64,000 nucleotides of DNA from CAXMMR01 sp963692975 (GCA_963692975.2 CAXMMR010000031.1:1-64000), one strand, 5' to 3'; positions 8,383-17,917 are shown, counted from the stretch's first letter. Translations and numbers: made by a program. Notes: generated from the letters alone by a model not told the origin.

Positions 8383-9075
8383 TCAAGCACCGCGCTTCGC
8401 CTCGCGGCCCCGGAACGGGCACACCCAGTCTTCGTTCACCGCCCGCCCGCTATACTGCCGCGCCTCGGACACCTCGCCAAAGCGCGCCAGCATCGGGTTC
8501 GCCGTGCCGGCCAGCGACAGGTCCCGCTCCAGGATAGACCGGCGCAGCTTCTCGTAGGTGCCGGCGGCGCGCAGCTGCTCGAACTGGGCATGCAGGTTGA
8601 ACACCATTACCGGCACCTCGAACCGCCGCGCCGGCCGCTCCGCACGCGGATGCAGCCCGACGACAAAGAACCCCTCGCCGCCGAAGCTCATCGAGAAGTG
8701 GGGGCTCGCCGGGTCGTCGCTGACCCGCGGATCGTAATCCTGCCCGGCCCAGTCGTCCTTGTCCGACAATGATTGCAGCCGCGCCCACAAATGCCGCTCG
8801 AACACCGCTCCCGGCAGGTCGAGCGGCCCACGGAACAGCACCGCCAGGCTCTGGAACGGACGCGGGTCGGCGCGATAATCCTCCACCAGCTGCAGCAGCT
8901 CGGGATGGATGTCGCAATCGTTCCAGGCCGAAGCGATGTCGCGCGCGACAACCACCCGCAGCTGCTGCCGGCCCAAGGCGGACTTGGCGCCGATGCACGG
9001 AAAACCCGAATCCCGAATGAAGGTCTCGAAGCGCTGGACCAGACAATGGTCTGCACTGCCTTGAGGCAGCAACAT
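8383..9075 (-). CDS. YqcI/YcgG family protein, GntA-like heme-dependent N-hydroxylase candidate
   Basis: A 230-aa member of the YqcI/YcgG family. FIRDSGFPCIGAKSAL (about residues 19-34) is the family signature. HFSMSFGGEGFFVVGLHPRA and FNLHAQFEQLR follow in conserved order. Characterised relatives include GntA of guanitoxin synthesis, a heme-dependent enzyme that hydroxylates a guanidino nitrogen. By that relationship this may oxidise an N-containing substrate, but the substrate here is unknown. FPC supplies a plausible thiolate and several His are conserved. It is the first gene of a pair with DUF1989. Upstream 9076-9276 has no gene that I can see. Confidence 0.75.
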   Translation of the reverse strand: MLLPQGSADHCLVQRFETFIRDSGFPCIGAKSALGRQQLRVVVARDIASAWNDCDIHPELLQLVEDYRADPRPFQSLAVLFRGPLDLPGAVFERHLWARLQSLSDKDDWAGQDYDPRVSDDPASPHFSMSFGGEGFFVVGLHPRAERPARRFEVPVMVFNLHAQFEQLRAAGTYEKLRRSILERDLSLAGTANPMLARFGEVSEARQYSGRAVNEDWVCPFRGREAKRGA

Positions 9076-9276
9076 TGGTGACGGTCCCTGCTAGTCTTGA
9101 TGCCAGGCTGCCTAAGTAGGGGCGATACGCCGCATAACCTCCCTCGCGGATGACACGTTTCGTTGATGCCGGAATGACGCCAGTAACTAAGCGACAAGCA
9201 ACAAGTACTATCGTCCCGGCAATTCTACCGCATCGCAGCTATGCAACGATGACGTCCTGACTGCGGCACGCCAAGA

Positions 9277-9480
9277 AAGGCCAGGGGCTTTGCCCCTAGA
9301 CCCTATGAGAGGCGAAGCCTTTAAAATCTTTTTATAGTCGCTGTCTCGACGGCCGACTTGATGTCGTGGCGCGGCAAGAGTGAGTGGCTTCGCCAAGCCA
9401 GAAAGAACCCATTTAGACTCCCTACGAACGGGGGTCTGGGGCCTCAGGCCCCAGCAGGTCCAGGGCAGAGCCCTGGCCTT
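9277..9480 (+). repeat. GC-rich two-hairpin repeat R3 (A ... C ... B)
   Basis: Same layout as R1: module A from 9277 (AAGGCCAGGGGCTTTGCCCC...), central GTGGCTTCGCCAAGC at about 9383, module B to 9480. Module A is slightly decayed (CCCCTAGACCCTATGAGAGGCG), breaking one stem pair. It lies between the divergently transcribed YqcI/YcgG gene and ydiJ, about 30 bp before the ydiJ start. Confidence 0.85.
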
Positions 9481-9509
9481 ACCTACTGACGAAAGGCAAC
9501 GCCAAGCCG

Positions 9510-12500
9510 ATGATGCCGTCGACCCGCAGCCTCTCGGCGCCCCCTCCACTGACGGCGCGCTTCGTCCGCGCGTTGCAGGACGCCGGCTTCAACGGCGAAA
9601 TCAGCCAGGCCGCCTCCGACCGGATCGTGATGGCGACCGACAACTCGGTCTACCAGATGGCGCCCGAGGCCATCCTGTTCCCGCGCAGCCGCGCCGACCT
9701 GGTGCGCATCGCCCGCACGCTGTCCGATCCGGCCTTCCGCGACGTCGCGCTGCGCCCGCGCGGCGGCGGCACCGGCACCACCGGCGCCTCGCTCGGCGCC
9801 GGCATCAGCGTCGACCTGTCGCGCTTCATGAACGCCATCCTGGAGATCAACGCCGCCGAGGGCTGGGCGCGCGTCGAGCCCGGCGTCGTCAAGGACCAGC
9901 TGAACGCGGCGCTGCGCCCGCACGGCCGCTTCTTCGCCCCCGAGCTCGCGCCATCGAACCGCGCCACGCTCGGCGGCATGATCTCGACCGACGCCTGCGG
10001 CCAGGGCTCGGTGCTCTACGGCAAGACCAGCAACCACGTGCTCGAGCTCGACATCGTGCTCTCCGACGGCACCGAGTGGTCGTCGCGTCCGCTCACCCCC
10101 GCGGAGCTCGCCGCCGTCCAGGCCCGGCCGGACATCGTCGGCGAGGTGCACCGCGTGGTCGACCGGGTGCAGGCCGGCAATGCCGCGCTGATCGAGGAGC
10201 GCTTCCCGAAGCTCAACCGCAGCCTCACCGGCTACGATCTCGCCCACATCCGCGACGCCGACGGGCGCTTCGACCTCAACGCGGTGCTGTGCGGCTCGGA
10301 GGGCACGCTGGCCCTGATCGCCGAGGCCAAGATCCGGGTGCTGCCGATCCCGGCCGCCTCGGTGCTGGTCGCGGTGCGCTACGCCAGCTTCGACGCGGCG
10401 CTGCGTGACGCCGAGGCATTGAAGGCCTTCCGTCCGGCCTCGATCGAAACCATCGACACCATGGTCCTGAACCTGGCCAAGAACGACAACATCTGGACCG
10501 CCGTCGGCGCCTACTTCCCCGAGGACACGGCGGCGCCGCTGCACGGCATCAACCTCGTGCAATTTGTCGGCGACGCCGCAGCCAGCGTCGAGGCGGACGC
10601 GGCCCGGATGACCACGGTGCTGGATGTCGATCACGGCGCCACCCGGCTCGGCTACACGGTCGCGACCGGCGCCGGCGTCGCGCAGATCTGGGAGATGCGC
10701 AAGCGCGCCGTCGGCCTGCTCGGCAACGGCCCCGGCCGCGCCCGCCCGGTGCCCTTCATCGAGGACTGCGCAGTGCCGCCCGAGCGGCTCGCCGACTTCG
10801 TCGCCGAGTTCCGCGCCCTGCTCGACAGCCACCGGCTGGACTACGGCATGTACGGCCATGTCGATGCCGGCGTGCTGCACGTCCGCCCGGCGCTGGACCT
10901 TGTCGATCCCGCGCACGCGCCGCTCATCCGCGAGCTCTCCGAGGCGGTGGTCGGGCTCGCCGGCAAGTATGGCGGCCTGCTCTGGGGCGAGCACGGCAAG
11001 GGCGTGCGCTCCGAGTTCGTCCCCGCCGTGTTCGGCCCGCTCTACCCGTGTCTCGTCGACATCAAGCGCGCCTTCGACCCGCACGACCAGCTCAATCCCG
11101 GCAAGATCGCCTCCAGCCTCGGCCAAGATCTTCTCAAGGTCGACAGCCTGACACTGCGCGGCCAATACGACCGCGTCATTCCAGACGCGGTACGGCCTCA
11201 TTACGACGGCGTGCTGTCATGCAACGGCAATGGCGCCTGCTTCAACTACGACCTCGACGACCCGATGTGCCCGTCCTGGAAGGCGACGCGCGAGCGGCGG
11301 CACTCGCCCAAGGGCCGCGCCGGCCTGATCCGCGAATGGCTGCGGCTGCTGGCACTCGCCGACATCGACCCGCTCGCAGAGGCAGCCCGGATCCGCCGCT
11401 CCTCCGGCTGGCTCGGCGAGCTGCGCCGCCGCCTCCGCACCGCCCCGGCCAGTCGCGACGACGCGGATTTTTCGCACGAGGTAAAGGCGTCTCTCGACGG
11501 CTGCCTCGCCTGCAATGCCTGCTCAGGCCAATGCCCGGTCAAGGTCAGCATCCCGACCTTCCGCGCGAAGTTCTTCGAGCTGTACTATGACCGCTACCGC
11601 CGCCCGCTGCGCGACTACCTCGTCGGTGGGATAGAGCCTACGCTGCCGCTGCTCGCCCGCGCGCCGCGCCTCGCCAACCTGGCCCTGCATAACCCCCTCA
11701 CCCGGCGTGCCGCCGCCCGCCTCGGCCTGGCCGACATGCCGCGCCTCAGCGGCATCGATCTCGGCCGCGAACTCGCCCGCCGCAACATCGCCTGGGCGAC
11801 CCAGGAACGGCTGGCCGCCCTCGACCGCCACGCCCGCCGCAACAGCGTCGTCATCGTCCAGGACGCCTTCACCAGCAACCTCGAGACCGCCCTCGTGCTC
11901 GACATCGTCGACCTGCTGCGCGCCCTCGGCTTCACGCCATGGGTCGCGCCCTGCCGTCCCGTCGGCACCCCGCTGCACGTCCTCGGCTTCCTCGGCCGTT
12001 TCACTCAGGTCGCCGAGCGCAACGCGACCCATCTGCAAGCCCTGCTCCAAACCGGCGTCGAGCTCATCGGCATCGACCCGGCGATGACCTTGCCTTACCG
12101 CTCGGAGTACCAGCACGCATTGCCGGACAGCGCCCCCAAGGTGCACCTGCTGCAGGAATGGCTCGCCACCCGCCTCGACGAGCTGCCGCAACGCCGACCC
12201 GCCGGCACCGCGCAGCTGCTGCCGCACTGCACCGAGCGCGCAACCGCCCTGCCCTCGCTCGCCGATTGGACGGCGGTCTTCAAACGCTGCGGCCTGGATC
12301 TCAGCATCGTTCCGGTCGGCTGCTGCGGCATGGCCGGCAATTACGGCCACGAAACGGAGCACCTCGCTTTGTCGCGCCAGATCTACGACGCCAGCTGGGC
12401 CCGCCACGTCAACGCCGCCACGCCAACCCTGACGGCCACCGGCTTCTCCTGCCGCGCCCAGGCCGCCCGCTTCAGCGGCATCGAACTGCCGCATCCAGCG

Positions 12501-12533
12501 CAGGTCCTTTTGACAGCCTTACGCGCAGGTTAG
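9510..12533 (+). CDS. ydiJ: FAD-binding and 4Fe-4S oxidoreductase, YdiJ type (D-2-hydroxyglutarate/D-lactate dehydrogenase)
   Basis: A 1007-aa three-part protein closely resembling E. coli YdiJ, reported as a D-2-hydroxyglutarate dehydrogenase. The FAD-binding half carries STDNSVYQMAPEAILFPRS-like sequence, RPRGGGTGTTGASLG, ELAPSNRATLGGMISTDACG and YGKTSNHVLELD. The middle has cysteines in CNGNGACF and CLACNACSGQCPVKV for Fe-S clusters. The C-terminal CCG-type domain carries LLPHCTER and GCCGMAGNYGHE. Two adjacent ATGs (9510, 9513) open the frame; the ribosome site is weak. Substrate among D-2-hydroxyacids is inferred. The stop is 7 bp from repeat R4. Confidence 0.9.
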   Translation: MMPSTRSLSAPPPLTARFVRALQDAGFNGEISQAASDRIVMATDNSVYQMAPEAILFPRSRADLVRIARTLSDPAFRDVALRPRGGGTGTTGASLGAGISVDLSRFMNAILEINAAEGWARVEPGVVKDQLNAALRPHGRFFAPELAPSNRATLGGMISTDACGQGSVLYGKTSNHVLELDIVLSDGTEWSSRPLTPAELAAVQARPDIVGEVHRVVDRVQAGNAALIEERFPKLNRSLTGYDLAHIRDADGRFDLNAVLCGSEGTLALIAEAKIRVLPIPAASVLVAVRYASFDAALRDAEALKAFRPASIETIDTMVLNLAKNDNIWTAVGAYFPEDTAAPLHGINLVQFVGDAAASVEADAARMTTVLDVDHGATRLGYTVATGAGVAQIWEMRKRAVGLLGNGPGRARPVPFIEDCAVPPERLADFVAEFRALLDSHRLDYGMYGHVDAGVLHVRPALDLVDPAHAPLIRELSEAVVGLAGKYGGLLWGEHGKGVRSEFVPAVFGPLYPCLVDIKRAFDPHDQLNPGKIASSLGQDLLKVDSLTLRGQYDRVIPDAVRPHYDGVLSCNGNGACFNYDLDDPMCPSWKATRERRHSPKGRAGLIREWLRLLALADIDPLAEAARIRRSSGWLGELRRRLRTAPASRDDADFSHEVKASLDGCLACNACSGQCPVKVSIPTFRAKFFELYYDRYRRPLRDYLVGGIEPTLPLLARAPRLANLALHNPLTRRAAARLGLADMPRLSGIDLGRELARRNIAWATQERLAALDRHARRNSVVIVQDAFTSNLETALVLDIVDLLRALGFTPWVAPCRPVGTPLHVLGFLGRFTQVAERNATHLQALLQTGVELIGIDPAMTLPYRSEYQHALPDSAPKVHLLQEWLATRLDELPQRRPAGTAQLLPHCTERATALPSLADWTAVFKRCGLDLSIVPVGCCGMAGNYGHETEHLALSRQIYDASWARHVNAATPTLTATGFSCRAQAARFSGIELPHPAQVLLTALRAG

Positions 12534-12539
12534 AGAAGG

Positions 12540-12653
12540 AAGGCCAGGGGCTTTGCCCCTGGACTCCATTAAAGGCGAAGCCTTTAAAATCCATTCGAAT
12601 GGGGTCTGCGGCCGCGGGCCCCAGCGGGTCCAGGGCAGAGCCCTGGCCTTCCT
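12540..12653 (+). repeat. GC-rich short repeat R4 (A fused to B)
   Basis: Modules A and B are joined directly without the central spacer and C box (114 bp). It exactly occupies the gap between the ydiJ stop (12533) and the stop of the convergent esterase gene (12653), so both transcripts would end in its hairpins. Confidence 0.9.
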
Positions 12654-13870
12654 CACCGCCAGGCCCCGCTCGCATTGCTCGACAGCCCCACCGCCCGATA
12701 AGCCGCATCCACCAGCGACTGCCCGCGCTCGTTCAGCAGGATCCCCGCCCCCATCCGGTTCATCGTGTAGCCGAACGACAGCCCCGTTCCAGGATCGGCG
12801 AAGCCGATGCTGCCGCCCATGCCGACATGGCCGAACGCCTGCTCGCCGAGCAGCGCGCTGTGCCCGCCGGCGGCACGGTTGTCCATGCTGACCATGAACC
12901 CCATGGCGAAACGCATCGGCTGCAGCAACGTCGCATCCATCTGCGTCGCCGCGACCACGCGCCCCATCCTTGCCACGCTCTCTTCGCTGAGCAGCCCGCC
13001 GCCGCCGGCCGCCAGCGGCGCATACATCTGAGCAAGCCCGCGCGCATTGGTGATGCCATTGGCGCTGCCGATCTCGGCCGCGTGGATCTGCCGGGTGTTG
13101 AAGTCCGCGCCGCCATTATTGGTCGCAAACAGCTGCGACAGGCTGCCCGGCCGGCCGACAACCGCCTGCACGAAGCGTGAGGAGACGTCCGCCTCGGCCC
13201 GGTCCGAGCCGATCATCGGCGCCACCCGATGCTCCTCGCTCTCCGGCAGCCCGATATGGAAGTCGATCCCCAGCGGCTCGGCGACGGTCTCGCGAAACAG
13301 CTCGCCGAGCGGCTGCCCCGCCGCCAGCCGCACCATGGCGCCCACCGTCCAGGCGAAGGTCAGCCCGTGATAGCCCTGCCGCGTGCCCGGCTCCCACCAG
13401 GCCGGCTCGGCCGCGACCCGCTCCACCATGTACTCCCAGTCAGCCATCCCGCCCGGCCGGATCGGCTCGCGTAGATGCGGCACCGGCGCGGTGTGGCCGA
13501 GCATCATCGCCGTCGTCGTGCCCGCCTTGCCGCCCTGCGCGAAGCCCGGCCACAGCGCCGCGACGTCGTCATGCAGCCGCAACCGCCCCTGCTCGGCAAG
13601 CCTGTGGGCGCACAGCGCGGTCGCACCCTTGGTGCAGGAGAACACGGTCGAGATCGTGTCGCGCTGCCAGGCCCGTTCTGTCTTGCGCTCGGCCACGCCG
13701 CCCCACAGATCGACCACCGTCCGCCCGCGAAAGGTCACGCAGACGCTGGCGCCGACCTCCCGCCGCTCGATGAAATTGGCCCGGAACACCTCTGCGACGC
13801 CCCGAAACTCAGGCTCGCAATGCCCGGCCATGCGCTGCCCGTCCGGCAGCTCGTCGTCGATGTCGGCCAT
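12653..13870 (-). CDS. Serine hydrolase of the beta-lactamase/EstB (family VIII esterase) type
   Basis: A 405-aa class C beta-lactamase-fold hydrolase. The nucleophile motif SCTKG (SxxK) follows RDTISTVF. RQGYHGLTFAW provides the conserved Tyr of the YxN-like site. GHVGMGGSIGFADP with NRMGAG near the C-terminus is typical of family VIII esterases. Esterase rather than true beta-lactamase is more likely from this layout. Start 13870 (MADIDDELPDG) is preferred over 13909. No signal peptide, so probably cytoplasmic. The stop codon touches repeat R4. Confidence 0.85.
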   Translation of the reverse strand: MADIDDELPDGQRMAGHCEPEFRGVAEVFRANFIERREVGASVCVTFRGRTVVDLWGGVAERKTERAWQRDTISTVFSCTKGATALCAHRLAEQGRLRLHDDVAALWPGFAQGGKAGTTTAMMLGHTAPVPHLREPIRPGGMADWEYMVERVAAEPAWWEPGTRQGYHGLTFAWTVGAMVRLAAGQPLGELFRETVAEPLGIDFHIGLPESEEHRVAPMIGSDRAEADVSSRFVQAVVGRPGSLSQLFATNNGGADFNTRQIHAAEIGSANGITNARGLAQMYAPLAAGGGGLLSEESVARMGRVVAATQMDATLLQPMRFAMGFMVSMDNRAAGGHSALLGEQAFGHVGMGGSIGFADPGTGLSFGYTMNRMGAGILLNERGQSLVDAAYRAVGLSSNASGAWR

Positions 13871-13962
13871 GCGAGCCCTCCGATGTTCAGCCATCCTCGA
13901 TCGGTACATATCTCGGTCAGCATCAAGGCATACAAGCCCGCCGGCACAGCAGGGAGAACAGG

Positions 13963-14749
13963 ATGCGGCAAGATCCCGACCTCGGGCGCCACCGCTTCGA
14001 CGGCATCGAGAACTTCCGTGATTTCGGTGGCGCCCCCTCCACCCTCGGCGGCCGCGTTCGCCCCGGCCGGCTGTTCCGCGCAGGCCATCTCGGCGCCGCC
14101 ACCCCCGCCGACATCGCCGCCCTCGAGCAGCTCCGCGTCGCCACCATCGTCGACCTGCGCCGCCCCACCGAGCGGGCCCAGCAACCCTCGCGCTGGACCG
14201 CCTTCCCCGGCCGCCTCATCGTCTCCGACGCCGGCGACCGCGCCGAAGGCCCGCATGTCGAGTTCCTCCACACCGGCGACCTCAGCGACGCCGGCGTGCA
14301 GGCCTACCTGACCGGCTATTATCGCCGCGCCCCGTTCGAGCCCCGCCACCTCGCTTTGTTCGCCGCCGCCTTCGCCGCCCTCGATGAGAGCGATGGCGCC
14401 ATCCTCATCCACTGCGCCGCCGGCAAGGACCGCACCGGCTTGCTCGCCGCCCTCATCCTCAGCGCCCTCGGCGTCGCCCAGGCCGACGTGCTGGCCGACT
14501 TCATGCAAACCAACGCGACGATGATGACCCCCGAGCGCCGCCGCCGCGTCAGCGCCAGCCTGCAGCCGATCATCGGCCAGCCGCCAAGCGAGGCCATCCT
14601 GCTCGGCTTCATGGGCGTCACCGCCGCCCATCTCGACGTCGCGTTGACCGCCATCGACACCGAGGCCGGCAGCCTCGACGCCTACCTCGCAACCCTCGGC
14701 GCCGACACCGCTCCGGCGCCAACGCCTCCGCGCCCGCCTGCTCGCCTGA
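13963..14749 (+). CDS. Tyrosine-protein phosphatase (PF13350-type), 3' end frameshifted as given
   Basis: Cysteine-based phosphatase with FDGIENFRDFGG near the start, RPGRLFRAGHL, VDLRRPTER, and the P-loop HCAAGKDRTG (CX5R). The frame as written stays open to 15606, running through the next gene in another frame, which is not credible. One extra A at 14721-14722 explains it: removing it gives the family-like end RLRARLLA and a stop at 14747-14749, for a protein of 261 aa. The next gene then starts 61 bp later. Such enzymes dephosphorylate tyrosine or phosphoinositide-like substrates; the target is unknown. Confidence 0.8.
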
Positions 14750-14810
14750 GCTCCTCGAACCACCACGCCCCGCCGCCTCTCAAACCACAAGAACACGCCA
14801 GGAGGACGCC

Positions 14811-15728
14811 ATGCCGATCGAACCAACCCTCGTCGCTGAGGGCCTACGCTTCCCGGAAGGCCCGGTCGCCATGGCCGACGGCTCCGTCCTGCTGGTCGAA
14901 ATCTCCCGCGGCACCCTGTCGCGGGTGCGCCCCAACGGCGCGATCGAGGTGGTCGCCGAGCTCGGCGGCGGCCCGAACGGCGCTGCCATCGGCCCCGACG
15001 GCGCCGCCTATGTCTGCAACAATGGCGGCCGCTTCACCTGGCGCGAGCAGGACGGCTCCATCCGCCCCGGCCCAACCCCGCCCGAACACGCCGGCGGCTC
15101 CATCCAGCGCGTCGACCTCGCAACCGGCGCCGTCACCACCCTCTACGACAGCGGCGAGGGCCGGCGGCTGCTCGCCCCGAACGACCTCGTCTTCGACCGC
15201 CACGGCGGCTTCTGGTTCACCGATTACGGCACCTCGGACCTCGACGGCGCCCGCTTCGGCGCCCTCTACTACGCTCGCGCCGACGGCTCGCTCATCCGCC
15301 GCGCCGGCCGCCTGCCCAGCCCGAACGGCATCGGCCTCTCCCCGGACGGCCAAACCCTCTACGCCGCCGACACCCAGACCGGCCGGCTTTGGGCCTGCGA
15401 CATCACCGGACCCGGCGAGCTCGGCCCCGGCATGCTCCCCGGCCTGCCCGGCCGCGTCCTCGCCAGCCTGCCCGGCTACCAGCTCGTCGACAGCCTCGCC
15501 GTCGAGGCGGACGGCCGCGTCTGCGTCGGCACCCTGGTCAACGGCGGCATCACCCTCTGCACACCCGCAGGCGCGCTCGAACACATCCCCCTGCCCGACC
15601 CGATGATCACCAACATCGCCTTCGGCGGCCCGGACAGCCAGGATGCCTGGATCACCGCCTCCTCAACCGGCCGATTGTATCATCTCCGCTGGCCGCGTCC
15701 GGGCCTGGTTCTGGCCTACAACGCGTAG
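14811..15728 (+). CDS. SMP-30/gluconolactonase family protein
   Basis: A 305-aa six-bladed beta-propeller lactonase. EGLRFPEGPVAMADGSVL places the metal-binding Glu early (about residue 16). LAPNDLVFDRHGGFWFTDYG and PSPNGIGLSPDGQTLYAADT carry the Asn and Asp that complete the divalent-metal site. Family members hydrolyse gluconolactone-like sugar lactones. An AGGAGG ribosome site lies five bases before the ATG. No signal peptide. The stop codon is one base from repeat R5. Confidence 0.9.
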   Translation: MPIEPTLVAEGLRFPEGPVAMADGSVLLVEISRGTLSRVRPNGAIEVVAELGGGPNGAAIGPDGAAYVCNNGGRFTWREQDGSIRPGPTPPEHAGGSIQRVDLATGAVTTLYDSGEGRRLLAPNDLVFDRHGGFWFTDYGTSDLDGARFGALYYARADGSLIRRAGRLPSPNGIGLSPDGQTLYAADTQTGRLWACDITGPGELGPGMLPGLPGRVLASLPGYQLVDSLAVEADGRVCVGTLVNGGITLCTPAGALEHIPLPDPMITNIAFGGPDSQDAWITASSTGRLYHLRWPRPGLVLAYNA

Positions 15729-15729
15729 G

Positions 15730-15943
15730 AAGGAAGGCCAGGGCTCTGCCCTGGACCCGCTGGGGCCGGGAGCCCCAGACCCCATCGGTTTGGAGTCCAG
15801 GCGCGCGCTTCCTTGCTTGGCGAAGCCAATCATCCATACCTCGAACGGCACGAACCTTGCCGCCAGGACATGAATAAAGACTGGATTTCAAAGGCTCCGC
15901 CTTTGATGGGGTCAAGGGGCAAAGCCCCTTGCTTGCCTTGCCT
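15730..15943 (-). repeat. GC-rich two-hairpin repeat R5 (reverse orientation)
   Basis: B module (15730-15785), C box TTGCTTGGCGAAGCC (about 15812) and A module (to 15943), i.e. R1 read on the other strand. Module A has the covarying stem CAAGGGGC/GCCCCTTG. It spans exactly from the SMP-30 stop (15728) to the stop of the convergent S9 peptidase (15944). Confidence 0.9.
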
Positions 15944-17917
15944 TCACTTCGCCTTCCCATCACTCCCCCCGAACCACCGACGAAACCACCCGATCGTCCG
16001 GCGTCGCTCGTCCTCCCGGTCCGCCTGCCGCTTCAGCGCGTGTCCCTCGCCGGCATAGACGACGAACTCCGTCGGCGCCCCGATCGCCTTCATCGCCGTG
16101 TAGTATTCCAGGCTCTGCGGCAGCGGGCATTCCACGTCGCGCTCGCCGACCACGATCAGCACCGGCGTCGTCACGCCGCGCATATGGGTGATCGGCGAGG
16201 CGCGCAGGTAGGGAGCGGGATTGTCGTAGACCGAGCCGCCAAAATTGACCTCGTCGGAGCCGGCCTGCGGCGCCTCGCCCTCCAGCGACAGCCAGTCCGC
16301 CACGCCGGCCGCGGCCACGCCGGCGCGGAACCGGTGCGTCTGGGTCACCGCCCACATCGTCATGTAGCCGCCATAGGAGCCGCCCATGATCCCGAGCTTG
16401 GCATCGTCGATCGGCGCGGCGTGCTCGGCCGCATCGACGCCGCTCAGCACGTCGCGCCAGTCGCCGCCGCCGAGGTCCTGGATGGAGGCGGCGGTGAACG
16501 CCTCGCCCTGGCCGTAGCTGCCGCGATAATTCGGCTCGAACACGTCCCAGCCCTGCGCCAGCAGCCCCCTCAGAACGCCGTGCGCGGAGGGGTAGCTCGG
16601 CGTCGCCGCGGCTTCCGGCCCGCCATGCACGAGCACCACCATCGGCCGGCGCATGGTCGGCCGGCCGCCCTCCGGCGTCAGCAGCCAGCCCTGCACCGCC
16701 TGCCCGTCGCTCGTCCAGCTCACCGAGCGGGCGGAGAGCGCTGGTCGGGGCAGCCCGGCATTGCTGTGGGTGATCGCCCGCCACGGGCCGCCGAGCGGTC
16801 CGGCAACAATCTCCGGCGGCTCGGTGAAGCGCTCCGCCACCGCCGCCACGCCCCGCCGGCTGCACGACAGCGACAGCTCGCCGCCGGCCGAGAGCGTCTG
16901 CTGGCCCGTCCAGACCGGCCGCGCCCCCGCTCCCGCTCCCACCTGGTCGAGCCGCCGCACCGACAGCGTGTCGCCCGCGAGCGCCATGCCCGTCAGCCCG
17001 TCGCCGCAGTGCCAGTCGAGCGCGGTGATCGTGGCGTGCGACCCGCCGGTCAGGTCCGTCGGCACGCCGCCACCGCGCAGCGGCAGCGTGTAGGCGTCGC
17101 CGCCGGTGGAACCGAAATCGCTCATCCAGCCGCCGACGAACGCGACGGCGCTGCCATCCGGCGAGACCACCGGCGAGGCGAGCTGCTCGCGCGGGCTCGG
17201 CGCGAACAGCAGCCGCGCCGCGCCATCATCAAAGGCGTAGAGCCGCGCCACCCACCAGTTGGCGTCGCCGTCGCCATGCGCCGCGGTGCCGACGAAGCCG
17301 CCATCCGGCCGCCAGTCGAACTCGTAGACGTATAAATCCGCCGGCGAGACGAAGCGCAGGCTCGCCGCCTGTCCGTTCTGGCCCGGCTCCAGCACCGCCA
17401 CGCGCTGCTCGTCCACCGCCCCGCCGATCTCGCCGGTCAGCGCCGCGGCCGCCTCGGTGCGGCCGACATGCTTATGCGCGTTCGCCGTCGCCAGCACCGC
17501 GAGCCGGTCTGCGGGCCCATAGCGCAGCCCGTCGAGCGGACCATCGAAGCCGAGCAGCCGCCGCGGCGCCCCGCCCGAGGCGTCCACCTCCTCGATCTCG
17601 GCCGTGTTGTCGCGGTCGTGGTCGATCAGAAAGGCGAGCCGCCGCCCGTCGCCGCTCCAGCTCGGCGACGCCACCTTGCAGTTCGGCCCGGCCACGCAGG
17701 GCAGCGTCACCCTCATCGCCCGCCCGTCCAGCCCATGGATCACCAACGACAGCGGCGCCGCGGTGTCGGTCTCGACGTCGTCGCTCTCGATCGCCGCGAC
17801 GTGCCGCCCGTCCGGCGCCATCACCACCGTCCTGAACTGGTGCAGCAGCGCAGCGCCGCGGGCAGGCAGGCCCACAGCGGCAACGGCAAGGCTCAGCACG
17901 GCAAGCGCAAGGCGCAT
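15944..17917 (-). CDS. S9 family prolyl oligopeptidase-like peptidase, exported
   Basis: A 657-aa serine peptidase. The N-terminus MRLALAVLSLAVAAVGLPARG looks like a cleavable signal peptide. A beta-propeller half is followed by the alpha/beta-hydrolase domain with VLVHGGPEAA, the nucleophile elbow MGGSYGGYMTMW (GxSxGG), the Asp in VVGERDVECPLP and the His in YAGEGHALKR. This places it with dipeptidyl/acylaminoacyl peptidases acting on short peptides in the periplasm. ATG 17917 has AGGAT nearby. The stop abuts repeat R5. Confidence 0.9.
   Translation of the reverse strand: MRLALAVLSLAVAAVGLPARGAALLHQFRTVVMAPDGRHVAAIESDDVETDTAAPLSLVIHGLDGRAMRVTLPCVAGPNCKVASPSWSGDGRRLAFLIDHDRDNTAEIEEVDASGGAPRRLLGFDGPLDGLRYGPADRLAVLATANAHKHVGRTEAAAALTGEIGGAVDEQRVAVLEPGQNGQAASLRFVSPADLYVYEFDWRPDGGFVGTAAHGDGDANWWVARLYAFDDGAARLLFAPSPREQLASPVVSPDGSAVAFVGGWMSDFGSTGGDAYTLPLRGGGVPTDLTGGSHATITALDWHCGDGLTGMALAGDTLSVRRLDQVGAGAGARPVWTGQQTLSAGGELSLSCSRRGVAAVAERFTEPPEIVAGPLGGPWRAITHSNAGLPRPALSARSVSWTSDGQAVQGWLLTPEGGRPTMRRPMVVLVHGGPEAAATPSYPSAHGVLRGLLAQGWDVFEPNYRGSYGQGEAFTAASIQDLGGGDWRDVLSGVDAAEHAAPIDDAKLGIMGGSYGGYMTMWAVTQTHRFRAGVAAAGVADWLSLEGEAPQAGSDEVNFGGSVYDNPAPYLRASPITHMRGVTTPVLIVVGERDVECPLPQSLEYYTAMKAIGAPTEFVVYAGEGHALKRQADREDERRRTIGWFRRWFGGSDGKAK

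Noticed and set aside
9483..11201. 572-aa ORF antisense to ydiJ
   Set aside because: Composition (Gly, Arg, Asp, His-rich, few aromatic residues) is that of a GC-rich shadow frame, with no recognisable motif, while the other strand encodes a clear dehydrogenase.
14750..15606. Extension of the phosphatase frame through the SMP-30 gene
   Set aside because: Ser/Pro/Ala-rich, without family similarity, and fully explained by one inserted base at 14721-14722.
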